NCBI GenBank assembly: GCA_029547025.1
Contig: JAKPQA010000221.1
Span: 1-64,000 of the forward strand
DNA length: 64,000 nt
DNA from: Armatimonadota bacterium
GTDB taxonomy: Bacteria > Armatimonadota > Zipacnadia > UBA1398 > JAKPQA01
Direction: 5' to 3'
The position numbers were made by a program, and so were the translations under genes. Below, piece after piece: positions 47,959-56,012 of this stretch (position 1 is its first letter; the number at the start of each line of letters is the position of its first letter). The notes beneath the pieces are model-generated. The model was not told the origin of the DNA and ran no database searches. It saw nothing but the letters and a program-made list of their open reading frames with translations.

Positions 47959-48287
47959 CCGTGACCTCCGGTGCCCATTGGCGGTGACTTGGGGCTCCAG
48001 CGGCTTGCGGGCATGGTTGCGGAGCGACGCCATGGGGCGAACCACGCGGGCTGGGTCCCCAACGCGCCCATTCCGGGGCCCCGAATGCGGCGCGAAGCCG
48101 GGTTCGGACGCGATCCATCACCCATCTGGCCCCCCCAACACGGTTGGACAGTGCGGTGTACGGGCCTTCCGCATGCCGCTTGAGCCTGGGTTGCCGCCAA
48201 TGCCTCCGGTGCCCCCGGTGGCCTCATCCTGATGCCCATGGCCCAGAGCGCCTCCTCAGCTCCGGGTCGCTTGTCGGGGCGGTTCCC
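47959..48287. other. Convergent intergenic stretch with a dispersed repeat
   Basis: No gene seen between the ends of the kinase gene (plus) and the DUF362 gene (minus). It holds repeat copy 2 (48019-48075). The rest is GC-rich without a clear terminator. Confidence 0.5.
48019..48075 (+). repeat. Dispersed repeat, copy 2
   Basis: Matches window positions 1-66: GCGGAG, GCCATGGGG, GAACCACGCG and CCCCAACGCGCCC in the same order. Translated frames of the two copies are not consistently conserved, so the similarity is at the DNA level. Confidence 0.55.
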
Positions 48288-49343
48288 CTACCCCACGTTG
48301 AGGCGTTCCACCGTGATCCGCGCCGGATCATCGACACCCAGGCCACGCTGCGCCGCCGTGGCGATGTGCTTCGCCGGCCTACCCGCCTCGGCGAGAGTCG
48401 GTAGCCCGACTTCCTTCCGCCGCGCCTCGATGACCTGAGTGCCGATGGTGTCGTGTGCGACCGGGTCGAGTGCCGCCATGAGCATGTTCGGGTGCCAGAG
48501 GTAATCGGCGTTGAACCCGGGTCCGTCCTGGCACACAGCCCGGGTCGCGTCGCAGAGGATCAGCCGCTGCTTGTCCCGGATCGACGGGATCGTGTTCAGG
48601 TCGGCAATGTAGGGGTCGCAGTTGTTGTCATGGTGGTCCCACGGGTTCTCATGGGTTCCATAGTGCTGCTTCAGAGCGAGGGTCACCCCAGATAGCCCGT
48701 GGTCTTTCATGATCGGCAGGTTCACGAAGCAGTCCACGCGCTTCGTGACGATGGTGGTGATCCGCCCCCGGAACTTGCCGGCCTCCACTGGGGCGTCCGT
48801 CCACTCGATGTTGACGGGCACGATGTTCGTGCCCCACTCCTTCGAGTCGACAATGAGGCCGCAATTCCTCAGGAACTCGGGGTTCTGGTCCCAGATGGTG
48901 ATCCGCTCCGCCTTCACCCCCACCTGGAGCAGGCGAGAGACCACTGCCGCAGTCAAGTGCCGGCTCGTCGAGATGAACGGTCCGCCCAGGCCGTTAACCT
49001 TCACCCCGACGGACTCATCCGAGCTGAACAGCTTGTTCCAGGCCGCCTGGGCAGTCTTCTCACCAGTCAGAGCGACCACGGCGGCGTCCACGAGCTTCTC
49101 GACGGCCTCCGGCTGCACCTCACCCTCGAGGGTCGCCCTGCTGTGCGTGGCCATGACGACCTTGGGCCCGGGCCCGCCCGGGGCAGCGCTGGCTACTGGA
49201 GTTGGGGCCGCCCGCGTCGCGCCGTCAGCCTCTTCCCTGGAGCCCGCCGGGCACCCCGCGGTGACGCCTGCCGCAATGCCCGCAGCTCCGGCCGCGACTC
49301 TCTTCAGGAACTCCCGACGGGGGTACACGCATCTGTCTCCCAT
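48288..49343 (-). CDS. Tat-exported DUF362 protein
   Basis: 351 residues. The N-terminus carries a twin-arginine motif (RREFLKR at 9-15) and a hydrophobic region ending before TAGC, possibly a lipobox. The DUF362 body has VGVKVNGLGG, CFVNLPIMKDHGLSGVTLAL and a C-terminal ALDPVAHDTIG. Members are of unknown function; some are fused to ferredoxin domains, which are absent here. I choose ATG 49343 because GGGAGG lies at better spacing than for the adjoining ATG at 49346. It is co-directional with the Tat-exported epimerase-like gene, 38 bases upstream. Confidence 0.82.
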   Translation of the reverse strand: MGDRCVYPRREFLKRVAAGAAGIAAGVTAGCPAGSREEADGATRAAPTPVASAAPGGPGPKVVMATHSRATLEGEVQPEAVEKLVDAAVVALTGEKTAQAAWNKLFSSDESVGVKVNGLGGPFISTSRHLTAAVVSRLLQVGVKAERITIWDQNPEFLRNCGLIVDSKEWGTNIVPVNIEWTDAPVEAGKFRGRITTIVTKRVDCFVNLPIMKDHGLSGVTLALKQHYGTHENPWDHHDNNCDPYIADLNTIPSIRDKQRLILCDATRAVCQDGPGFNADYLWHPNMLMAALDPVAHDTIGTQVIEARRKEVGLPTLAEAGRPAKHIATAAQRGLGVDDPARITVERLNVG

Positions 49344-49381
49344 CATCTACCTCCCGGGGCGGCGTGTGCCGCTTTCCGATC

Positions 49382-50236
49382 TCAGGCACTCCACAGCTCG
49401 CGTACATAGGCCATGTTGGCCCGCGTGTCCGCGACTAGGCTATTGGGGGCGGAGGTCTCCAGCACGATCCACCCGTCGTATCCGACATCCTTCAACGCCT
49501 GGACAACCGCGGCGAAATCCACGTCTCGCCTCTGAGATAGCAGAAGGTCTCCGTTCTTGAGGTGCACCTGGCACAGCCGCCCGCGGCCCAGTTGGCGGAT
49601 CTCCGTAACAGGGTCGTGTCGCCGGTGCGCCGCGTTCTTGCAGTCATAGTAGACCTGCACCGAGTCATGCCCGACGCGATCGAGAAGCACCAGGTGTTCC
49701 TCGGCGGTGAGGTAGCTCTCGAGCCCCAGCACCACCCCGGCTTTGCGTGCGTCCGGTGCCATGTCCTTGAGCACGCCCACCACGCGGTCAACGCCCGCCG
49801 CATCCTCCATCGAGAGTTCACCGCGTCCAAAGAACGCCAGTAGGATGACCTTGGCACCCAGTGCCTGGGCCGCCGGGATCGCGTCGGCCACCCACCGCGC
49901 CGCGCGCTCCTCTGACTTGAGCGGCACTTCATTCAGCACACCCAGGGCAATGGAGGGGATGCGAATACCCTTCTCTCCAGCAGAGGCCAGGTACTGCTCT
50001 CGCACCTCCGCGCGCTGGAGCCACTCCGGCATCGCTGGTGTGCACAGGCTCACCTCGGCGCCATCCAGCCCGATCTCCGCCGCCAGGTTGATGGCGCCGA
50101 CGGACGCCATTTGACCCAGGCTCCAGTCGCACATCCCGATGGGCGGCGAGCCCGGCTCGGCTCCGGCAGGGCCAAGCGTGATGGCACCCAGAGCTCCCAC
50201 CGCCCTCCCGATGAACTCACGTCGGCCCACGCGCAT
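49382..50236 (-). CDS. Tat-exported sugar-phosphate isomerase/epimerase-like protein
   Basis: 284 residues. GRREFIGRAVGALGAITLGP at the N-terminus is a Tat signal. The rest is a xylose-isomerase-like TIM barrel (AP endonuclease 2 superfamily): GMCDWSLGQ, AAEIGLDGAEVSL, VVLGLESYLTAEEHL (Glu as likely metal ligand), VYYDCKNAAHRRHDP, LCQVHLKNGD (His) and GWIVLETSAP (Glu). Export of this barrel is common in Planctomycetota-type genomes. The substrate is unknown. GAGGTG precedes the ATG by 5-6 bases. First gene of a two-gene operon with the DUF362 gene; divergent from the C25-like gene. Confidence 0.82.
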   Translation of the reverse strand: MRVGRREFIGRAVGALGAITLGPAGAEPGSPPIGMCDWSLGQMASVGAINLAAEIGLDGAEVSLCTPAMPEWLQRAEVREQYLASAGEKGIRIPSIALGVLNEVPLKSEERAARWVADAIPAAQALGAKVILLAFFGRGELSMEDAAGVDRVVGVLKDMAPDARKAGVVLGLESYLTAEEHLVLLDRVGHDSVQVYYDCKNAAHRRHDPVTEIRQLGRGRLCQVHLKNGDLLLSQRRDVDFAAVVQALKDVGYDGWIVLETSAPNSLVADTRANMAYVRELWSA

Positions 50237-50387
50237 GCCACACCTCGCATTCCGGGAGTTCCCACTGGTCCTCCCCTATTCGCCGTCATGTGCCGGTACG
50301 CCTTGCTTGTGCCGCCGGGCAGGCCAGCGCTTCCCCATCGCGAACATGGCCCCTGACTGCTAGTGTCCGTATCGTGTGGAGGGTGCG

Positions 50388-52271
50388 ATGAACTTCGGGT
50401 TGGGTTCGCGAGTCCGCCTGGCATCACTACCGTGTCTCGTCGCCGTACTGGTCACGGGCTTGCAGGTCGCTGGCCATGCCGAGAGCTTCGGTGATTCAGC
50501 GCGTGCGGTCACTCGGCTCTGTGAGCGTTTCAGCCACTGGGATGAGAACCGGGATGGGACGGTCGAAGTCGACCGTCTCTCGCCGCTCGGCGTGCCCCGC
50601 GCTGCCACGACCGCGCTGCGGGGCACCGTGCTGGTCTTGGTCGAGGACCGCCTCCTCTCAAGCGGTCCCGAGCTCCCGGATTTGCGTGAGGAGCTCGACG
50701 GGTACGCCGTGCAGCTCGCGGCCGACGGCTGGAACGTCCTGTGCGTGGCCGCTCGCGTCTACGCCGGGCCGAGGCACCAGGATGGGCGGACCCTACTGGC
50801 GCTCCGGCGTTTCTTCACAGCGGTGAAGCACCGCGTGCCCAGCTTCTCTGGAGCCGTGCTGGTGGGCAGCTTCCCGGAAGCCTACCTCGTTCGGCAGTAC
50901 AACTGGCGGCAGCACAACCCCTTCACCATTAACGCGGGTACGTCCCGCGAGAAGGTCTTCTCGGAGCCCGTCCACCTCATCCGATCGCGAGCGGAACCGG
51001 TGGCGACGCGCTGCGAGCTGGTGCTCGCCGACCTGGACGGCCGTTGGGATCGAGCCTACTTCGAGAAGCCCACTGCTCTTCCATCGGCCATCGCCGTCTA
51101 CGGCACCGAGGAACGCCCCGCGGGAGGCCCCACAGGGGACTATGAGTTGGGGAGCGACACATTCGAGGATTTCTTCTTCGTCAACGACGGCCGCTACTCG
51201 CTGACGATGAGGCAGGACGGGCAGATCGACTTCCGTGCCCTACCCACCGAGAACCGCGAGTGCTCGCCGCGGGACCTCAGACTGCCTAACCCCATGGCGC
51301 GCCCGGACATTTGTGTGTCGCGGATCAACCCGAGGGGTGTCGCCCTGCGCCCGAAGACCGATGTCCGCGGGACCGCCGGCGAGGGTCTCCTCGGCGCCGA
51401 CGGGCTGCCTCAGAGCGTCACCTTCGCCTCCAAGGAGGAGAGACCCAGGTGGACCGCCGTCTGGGAGCCCGACCCGGCTCTCGAACGACGGCTCATCATC
51501 GAGTTCCTTCGGCGGGACCGACGCTATCGCAGGGGCGAGTTCGCGGCTGCGTGCAAACCCGCGTCGATCTCGACCGAGTTCGGCTCATCGCTCGAGGAGT
51601 TCAGAACCGCCTTTCCGGCATGGCGTGATTTCAGCGAGGAGGGCTACGACATCGATGGCCGCGAGGCCACGGTCGTGGCTGCCATCGAGTGGCTCAGACG
51701 CCCGGCCCTTCTGCGGGCATTCAAGGCCCATAGCAGCCCGTGGGGCAGTGACTTCTTCCCCACCGAGGATGTCACCCAGATCGAGCGGGCTGTTGGCGGC
51801 CGGGCTTGGAGTTGGCAGGAGGGCGAGGCGGTGCTGACCCCGGGGCTGAAGCACTCCACCAGCCGGCTCGACTTCGCCGTCTACCGCAGCCTCTATGAGA
51901 ACCACGCCCTACCCGACGCGGCCAACCTCTTCATCCACACCGGGTGTGAGTCCATCGCTCCACCGGGAGCCCACAACCGACCCTACTCGGCACCTGAGTA
52001 CGGCAGTTGGCAGGGGGCTGAGGCCCTGATGTTCTACTGCAACGGTCTGGCGCTCATCGGCCGCGCGAAGGTGTTCTACGACGAGCCCAGGGAGTTCGCG
52101 GCCCAGCTCGGCAAGGGACGAACCTGGGGTGAAGCATGGCGTCACTACTTCGAGATAGAAGCCCGAGCCGCTTCCGAGGACGAGGTCGGGGGCGGCATTG
52201 GCCGCAAACGCGCCTATTTCTGGAGCCCGCTGGGCGACTGGACCATCTGCCTCCCGGGTGCCGCAATGTAG
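50388..52271 (+). CDS. Secreted protein with C25 (gingipain)-like features and a calcium-type loop
   Basis: 627 residues with a signal peptide (RLASLPCLVAVLVTGLQVAG). Residues 52-62 (DENRDGTVEVD) form a dockerin/EF-hand-like calcium loop. The following part has a caspase-fold rhythm: VLVLVEDRLL, VLVGSFPEAYLVR, LFIHTGCESIAPPG (about 514-527, with His-Thr-Gly-Cys as a possible His/Cys site), ALMFYCNGLALIGRAKVFYD and FAAQLGKGRTWGEAWRHYF, the last resembling the end of C25 peptidase domains. The family assignment is tentative. GGAGGG precedes ATG 50388 by about 4 bases. It probably acts outside the cell on proteins or glycoproteins. Confidence 0.55.
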   Translation: MNFGLGSRVRLASLPCLVAVLVTGLQVAGHAESFGDSARAVTRLCERFSHWDENRDGTVEVDRLSPLGVPRAATTALRGTVLVLVEDRLLSSGPELPDLREELDGYAVQLAADGWNVLCVAARVYAGPRHQDGRTLLALRRFFTAVKHRVPSFSGAVLVGSFPEAYLVRQYNWRQHNPFTINAGTSREKVFSEPVHLIRSRAEPVATRCELVLADLDGRWDRAYFEKPTALPSAIAVYGTEERPAGGPTGDYELGSDTFEDFFFVNDGRYSLTMRQDGQIDFRALPTENRECSPRDLRLPNPMARPDICVSRINPRGVALRPKTDVRGTAGEGLLGADGLPQSVTFASKEERPRWTAVWEPDPALERRLIIEFLRRDRRYRRGEFAAACKPASISTEFGSSLEEFRTAFPAWRDFSEEGYDIDGREATVVAAIEWLRRPALLRAFKAHSSPWGSDFFPTEDVTQIERAVGGRAWSWQEGEAVLTPGLKHSTSRLDFAVYRSLYENHALPDAANLFIHTGCESIAPPGAHNRPYSAPEYGSWQGAEALMFYCNGLALIGRAKVFYDEPREFAAQLGKGRTWGEAWRHYFEIEARAASEDEVGGGIGRKRAYFWSPLGDWTICLPGAAM

Positions 52272-52343
52272 GCGAGGCAGACCCGCTTCTCGCTCCGTGG
52301 AACGAGGCGTGCCCTGAAGTATCCGTTCCCATGGGGGTGAAAC

Positions 52344-52640
52344 ATGGCAGAGGATGAGCACGATCTCCGGAGGATCTACTGCCCATCGTTGGGCATGATG
52401 GTCGAGTTCGCGTACTGCCGCGCTGCCGGCAGGCAACTCGAGACCGGCACGTCAGGCAGCAGGCGCCTGCCCTGCCAGCGCCTCCTCGGTTGCTGGAGCG
52501 CCCGGCTGGACGTCGGTGCTTTCCTGGCCCGCACCTATTCGCCCGAGGAGTTGGCTGAGTTCGCCAGCCCAACTACGACACGACTCGAGCGCCTCTACGC
52601 GGCCGCCTCGCGTGCGTCCGAGGGCGGTGAGACCGGGTGA
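52344..52640 (+). CDS. Small four-cysteine protein
   Basis: 98 residues, unknown. Four cysteines (C13, C25, C44, C50) arranged as YCPSLGMMVEFAYC and PCQRLLGC could bind a metal. A short helical tail follows. GGGGGTG lies about 4 bases before the ATG. The gene overlaps the SGNH hydrolase gene by four bases (GTGA), so the two are translationally coupled. It appears cytoplasmic. Confidence 0.5.
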   Translation: MAEDEHDLRRIYCPSLGMMVEFAYCRAAGRQLETGTSGSRRLPCQRLLGCWSARLDVGAFLARTYSPEELAEFASPTTTRLERLYAAASRASEGGETG

Positions 52641-54301
52641 GGCGCGTCCGAGTGGCGGCGGTGGGGTGGATCCTTGGGTGCGTCGTCATGATCGGGCCCG
52701 TGGCTGCCCAGCATGACTGGTCGGGCGGCCAGATCGAGCGAGCGCGCGAGCTCATGCGCAAGTTCAGCGAGGGCGCCGTCGTCCGGGTGGCTTTCCTTGG
52801 CGACTCGCTGACGGCCGGATGGTCGGCCTGGAGCGACACCGAAACCTATGCGCGAGTCTTCTGCGACGCCGTTGCCCTCCAGTTTCCCGCTGCACGCATC
52901 GAGCCCGTCGTGGCCGGCGTGCCGGGGTGCACGTCTGCCCAGGCACTCTCGCGCATGCACAACGACGTCATACAGCGCGAGCCCGATCTGCTCATCGTCC
53001 AGTTGGGCGGAAATGACAAGGGCACAGGCCGCACCGGCGCAGACCTCCACAGCGATCTCGTCGCCATACTGCAGACCGCTCGCGAGAAGACCCACGCCCC
53101 CGTGATTGTCTGCACGCCCCCCATCGTTAGCGACGCGAGAGGCGAGCCCTTCCTGCATGCCGTCCGATCCGCGGCCCAGGAGCAGCGTGTCGCCCTGGCT
53201 GACTTCGATGCGGCTCTGAGGGCATGGGACCATGATTACCGGGGCATCTACCCCTGGGAACGTCATCCTGGGAGCGACGTGCACCTGGTCATGGCGAAAG
53301 AGCTCCACAGCGCGTTCTGCACCATGTTGGCCGTGCCCCAGACCCTTCGGGTCACCATCGAGCCCCTGTGTGAGGCCGTGGCTCCCGGAGAGCAGTTCGG
53401 CACTCGAATCCGGGTCATGAACGAGGGACTCGAGCGGTTCCGGGGAACGGCCACCATCGCCTACGGTACGGCAGTCACGTGCACGACCGTCGAACTGCCT
53501 CCCGGAGACGAGACCGAGTTGCCCGTCGATCTCACGGCCCCCGTGAGGCTGCCCGGCAACCGGACTGCCCGCACAAGGCTGTCGGCTGTGGTGGCGGGCG
53601 ATGGTATGGCTGCCTTCGATGCTCGCTGGCTGGCGCTGGCGCCGCTGGCTCTGGTCCACTCCGCGCCCCAGGCTCTGCCGGTTGCTCCTCCTGAGATGCC
53701 CACAGGGTGGCGGCAGACGATCGGCGGCGATGGCGTGGTGCTCGGCTACGCGAGCTGGGGCGGGCCCTGGGACCTCTCCGCCCGTTTTGGGCTCGCCTGC
53801 AGCGCCTCCGAGCTTGTTGTTCGTGTTGAGGTCCGAGACGATGAAGTCCAAGCGAATGGCTTCTACGCGCCCACGTTGGCGGATCTGGTTGAGGTATGGT
53901 TCGATGGCCGGCCGCCGATGACTCAGGGCCGCGCCCCCCATTCCCCCGCCGTCTTCGCGGCGTTGCTGGCCCCTCCTGATCGCCGGAAAGGGTCTCCAAC
54001 CTCTTGGCGCACCCTCGATGCTCCTCCGGCCGGCGCCGGCACGACCGCGGCCTCGGCCGCGTACATGGAGGGTGGCTACAGCGTTCTGGCACACATACCT
54101 CTCGAAGTGTTGGGGTGCCAGGCTCGCGGAGACCTCGAGCTCAAGGGCATCGAGATCGCGCTCGATGATGCCGATAGCGGGACCCGCGAGACTCAGGCCA
54201 TGTGGGCCGGTGGACCCGATGCCTTTGTGGATGCCTCGATGTTCGGAGCCATGACCCTGCGCCCCGAGCGAGTGGGTTGGTACCGCGCGATCCTGCGCTG
54301 A
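52637..54301 (+). CDS. Secreted SGNH/GDSL hydrolase with C-terminal beta domain
   Basis: 554 residues with a signal peptide (AAVGWILGCVVMIGPVAA). The SGNH fold spans about 50-225: FLGDSLTAGW (nucleophile S57), VVAGVPGCTS, QLGGND (124-127) and RHPGSDVHL (D214, H216). This is an esterase-type hydrolase, plausibly a carbohydrate deacetylase. Residues 240-340 look like a linker or Ig-like domain. Residues 350-554 resemble a CBM9-like or sugar-binding sandwich (VRVEVRDDEV, DLVEVWFDGRPP, LELKGIEIALDDAD). The start is GTG 52637, overlapping the preceding gene. Likely trims acyl groups from extracellular polysaccharides. Confidence 0.8.
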   Translation: MRRVRVAAVGWILGCVVMIGPVAAQHDWSGGQIERARELMRKFSEGAVVRVAFLGDSLTAGWSAWSDTETYARVFCDAVALQFPAARIEPVVAGVPGCTSAQALSRMHNDVIQREPDLLIVQLGGNDKGTGRTGADLHSDLVAILQTAREKTHAPVIVCTPPIVSDARGEPFLHAVRSAAQEQRVALADFDAALRAWDHDYRGIYPWERHPGSDVHLVMAKELHSAFCTMLAVPQTLRVTIEPLCEAVAPGEQFGTRIRVMNEGLERFRGTATIAYGTAVTCTTVELPPGDETELPVDLTAPVRLPGNRTARTRLSAVVAGDGMAAFDARWLALAPLALVHSAPQALPVAPPEMPTGWRQTIGGDGVVLGYASWGGPWDLSARFGLACSASELVVRVEVRDDEVQANGFYAPTLADLVEVWFDGRPPMTQGRAPHSPAVFAALLAPPDRRKGSPTSWRTLDAPPAGAGTTAASAAYMEGGYSVLAHIPLEVLGCQARGDLELKGIEIALDDADSGTRETQAMWAGGPDAFVDASMFGAMTLRPERVGWYRAILR

Positions 54302-54323
54302 GCGCCGACTGGAGGGATCTCAG

Positions 54324-55970
54324 ATGGATCTCACGCGACGAGGGTTCCTCGCCGCGGCGGGTCTCGCCGCCGTGGCTCCGATGGCTGCAGACGGCGTCGC
54401 CGGTCTCGAGGGTGACCCCACACCTCCCGAGGTCCCGCCCTTCACCGGCGAGCCGTATGTCCTGGCAGGGCGCCGCCTCGTCTTCACCAACTGGCACTTC
54501 ATCCGCCCGGGCAGCTTCGGCTGGTATGACGCCGCCGGCAACAACGTGACCGTCGGCGGCTCCGAGGGCCCCATGGGCGCCCAACTGCGAACCCACGATA
54601 TGCCCGTCGGAATCCGCCTGATGGCGAAGCCCGCCCAGCGCCGCGGGCCGCTCATCGAACCCGGGAAGCCATGGGAGACCGTAGGGATCTCCCTCTCGAC
54701 CATCATTCGCGACGGTGCCGTCTTCCGCGCTTGGGGCACCTGTCAGGGGGAGAAGGGCCGCTTCCAGTGTGTCTTCGAGTCCGATGACGGCCTCGACTGG
54801 CGGCGTCCGGAGGCCGGCGTCGTCGAGGTCGACGGCAGCACGGCCAACAACCTCATCGGCCCCCCCTGGTGGGGCGGCACCGTCTTCATCGATCCCTCGG
54901 CTCCGGAGAACGAGCGGTACAAGGCCGTCACCGAGGGCAGGATCTCGGCCAACGACTTCGAGGCCTATCGCGAGCGGAGGCCCGGCGCCTGGGAGCGTCG
55001 TGCCCAGCGGGCCGACGTGGGTCAGATCTTCGCTGTCCTCGGCTCGATCTCGCCCGATGGCCTGCACTGGACCAACCAGCCCGAGCCCCTCGTCGTCGAG
55101 CACAGCGACACCCAGATTGTCGCCCACTACGACACTCGCCTTCGGCAGTACGTTATCTACACTCGCAACTGGTCGGTGGGCGAGCGGGACCCCTCCGCGC
55201 CCGATGACCGGGGGCTCAGCTGGCTCAGCGTGGGTCGCCGCTCCATCGGCCGGACCGCGGCCGCCCAGTTCGCCGACTTCCCCCTGTCTCAGATCCTGCT
55301 CGAACCCGGGCCAGAGATGGCGCCTTCGGATGTGCTCTACACCAACTGCCGGACCGAGATCCCCGGAGCGCCCGACCATCACCTCATGTTTCCGACCGTC
55401 TGGCATACGGGCAGCGATTCGACCAGCGTGGTCCTGGCATCGAGCCGGAACGGCCTCCACTGGCACTACCTGCCCGGCGGGCCCGTTCTGACGACGGCCG
55501 CCTTCGGCGAGTTCGATGGCGGATGCGTCTTCGCTCACCCCAACCTGCTCGAGCTGCCCAACGGCGATTTCGCCCTTCCCTACACGGGTTATCTCTTTCC
55601 CCACAAGTACCCGCGCGGACAGTGGCGATTCTCACCCGGCTACGCCGTCTGGCCCAAGGGCCGGCTCGTGGCCCTCGAGGCCCTTGAGCATGGCGAGTTC
55701 GCCACCGTCGCGCTGCGGGTAAAAGGGACCAAGCTCCGCCTCAACGTCTCCACCAAGCGTGGTGGTAGGGTCCTGGTCGAGGCCGCCCGCGGCAACGGCG
55801 AGCCGCTGCCCGGCCGGGACTTCGCTCACGCAGTGCCCATCATCGGTGACCACCAGGCCGCCCCCGTGGTGTGGGACGGCCAGGAGGAGCTGGGTGCCGG
55901 CGCCGAAGAGGCTATCATCCTGCGCTTCCGACTTCACATGGCGGCGCTCTACGCCATCGACTTCGTCTGA
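54324..55970 (+). CDS. Tat-exported GH32/GH43-like beta-propeller protein
   Basis: 548 residues. LTRRGFLAAAGLAAVAPMAA (3-22) is a Tat signal. The remainder has propeller-style repeats with DG-W and ERYK motifs typical of the GH32/GH43 superfamily: FESDDGLDWRRPEAG, DPSAPENERYKAVTEG, SISPDGLHWTNQPEP, SSRNGLHWHYLPGG and LELPNGDFALPYTGYLF. I cannot identify the catalytic residues with confidence, so it may be a lectin-like or inactive relative. GGAGGG precedes the ATG. It sits 22 bases after the SGNH gene, in one operon of exported enzymes. Confidence 0.65.
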   Translation: MDLTRRGFLAAAGLAAVAPMAADGVAGLEGDPTPPEVPPFTGEPYVLAGRRLVFTNWHFIRPGSFGWYDAAGNNVTVGGSEGPMGAQLRTHDMPVGIRLMAKPAQRRGPLIEPGKPWETVGISLSTIIRDGAVFRAWGTCQGEKGRFQCVFESDDGLDWRRPEAGVVEVDGSTANNLIGPPWWGGTVFIDPSAPENERYKAVTEGRISANDFEAYRERRPGAWERRAQRADVGQIFAVLGSISPDGLHWTNQPEPLVVEHSDTQIVAHYDTRLRQYVIYTRNWSVGERDPSAPDDRGLSWLSVGRRSIGRTAAAQFADFPLSQILLEPGPEMAPSDVLYTNCRTEIPGAPDHHLMFPTVWHTGSDSTSVVLASSRNGLHWHYLPGGPVLTTAAFGEFDGGCVFAHPNLLELPNGDFALPYTGYLFPHKYPRGQWRFSPGYAVWPKGRLVALEALEHGEFATVALRVKGTKLRLNVSTKRGGRVLVEAARGNGEPLPGRDFAHAVPIIGDHQAAPVVWDGQEELGAGAEEAIILRFRLHMAALYAIDFV

Positions 55971-56012
55971 CACCGGCCGGGCCGGCGCCCGACGTCATTG
56001 GGAGTGATCCGC

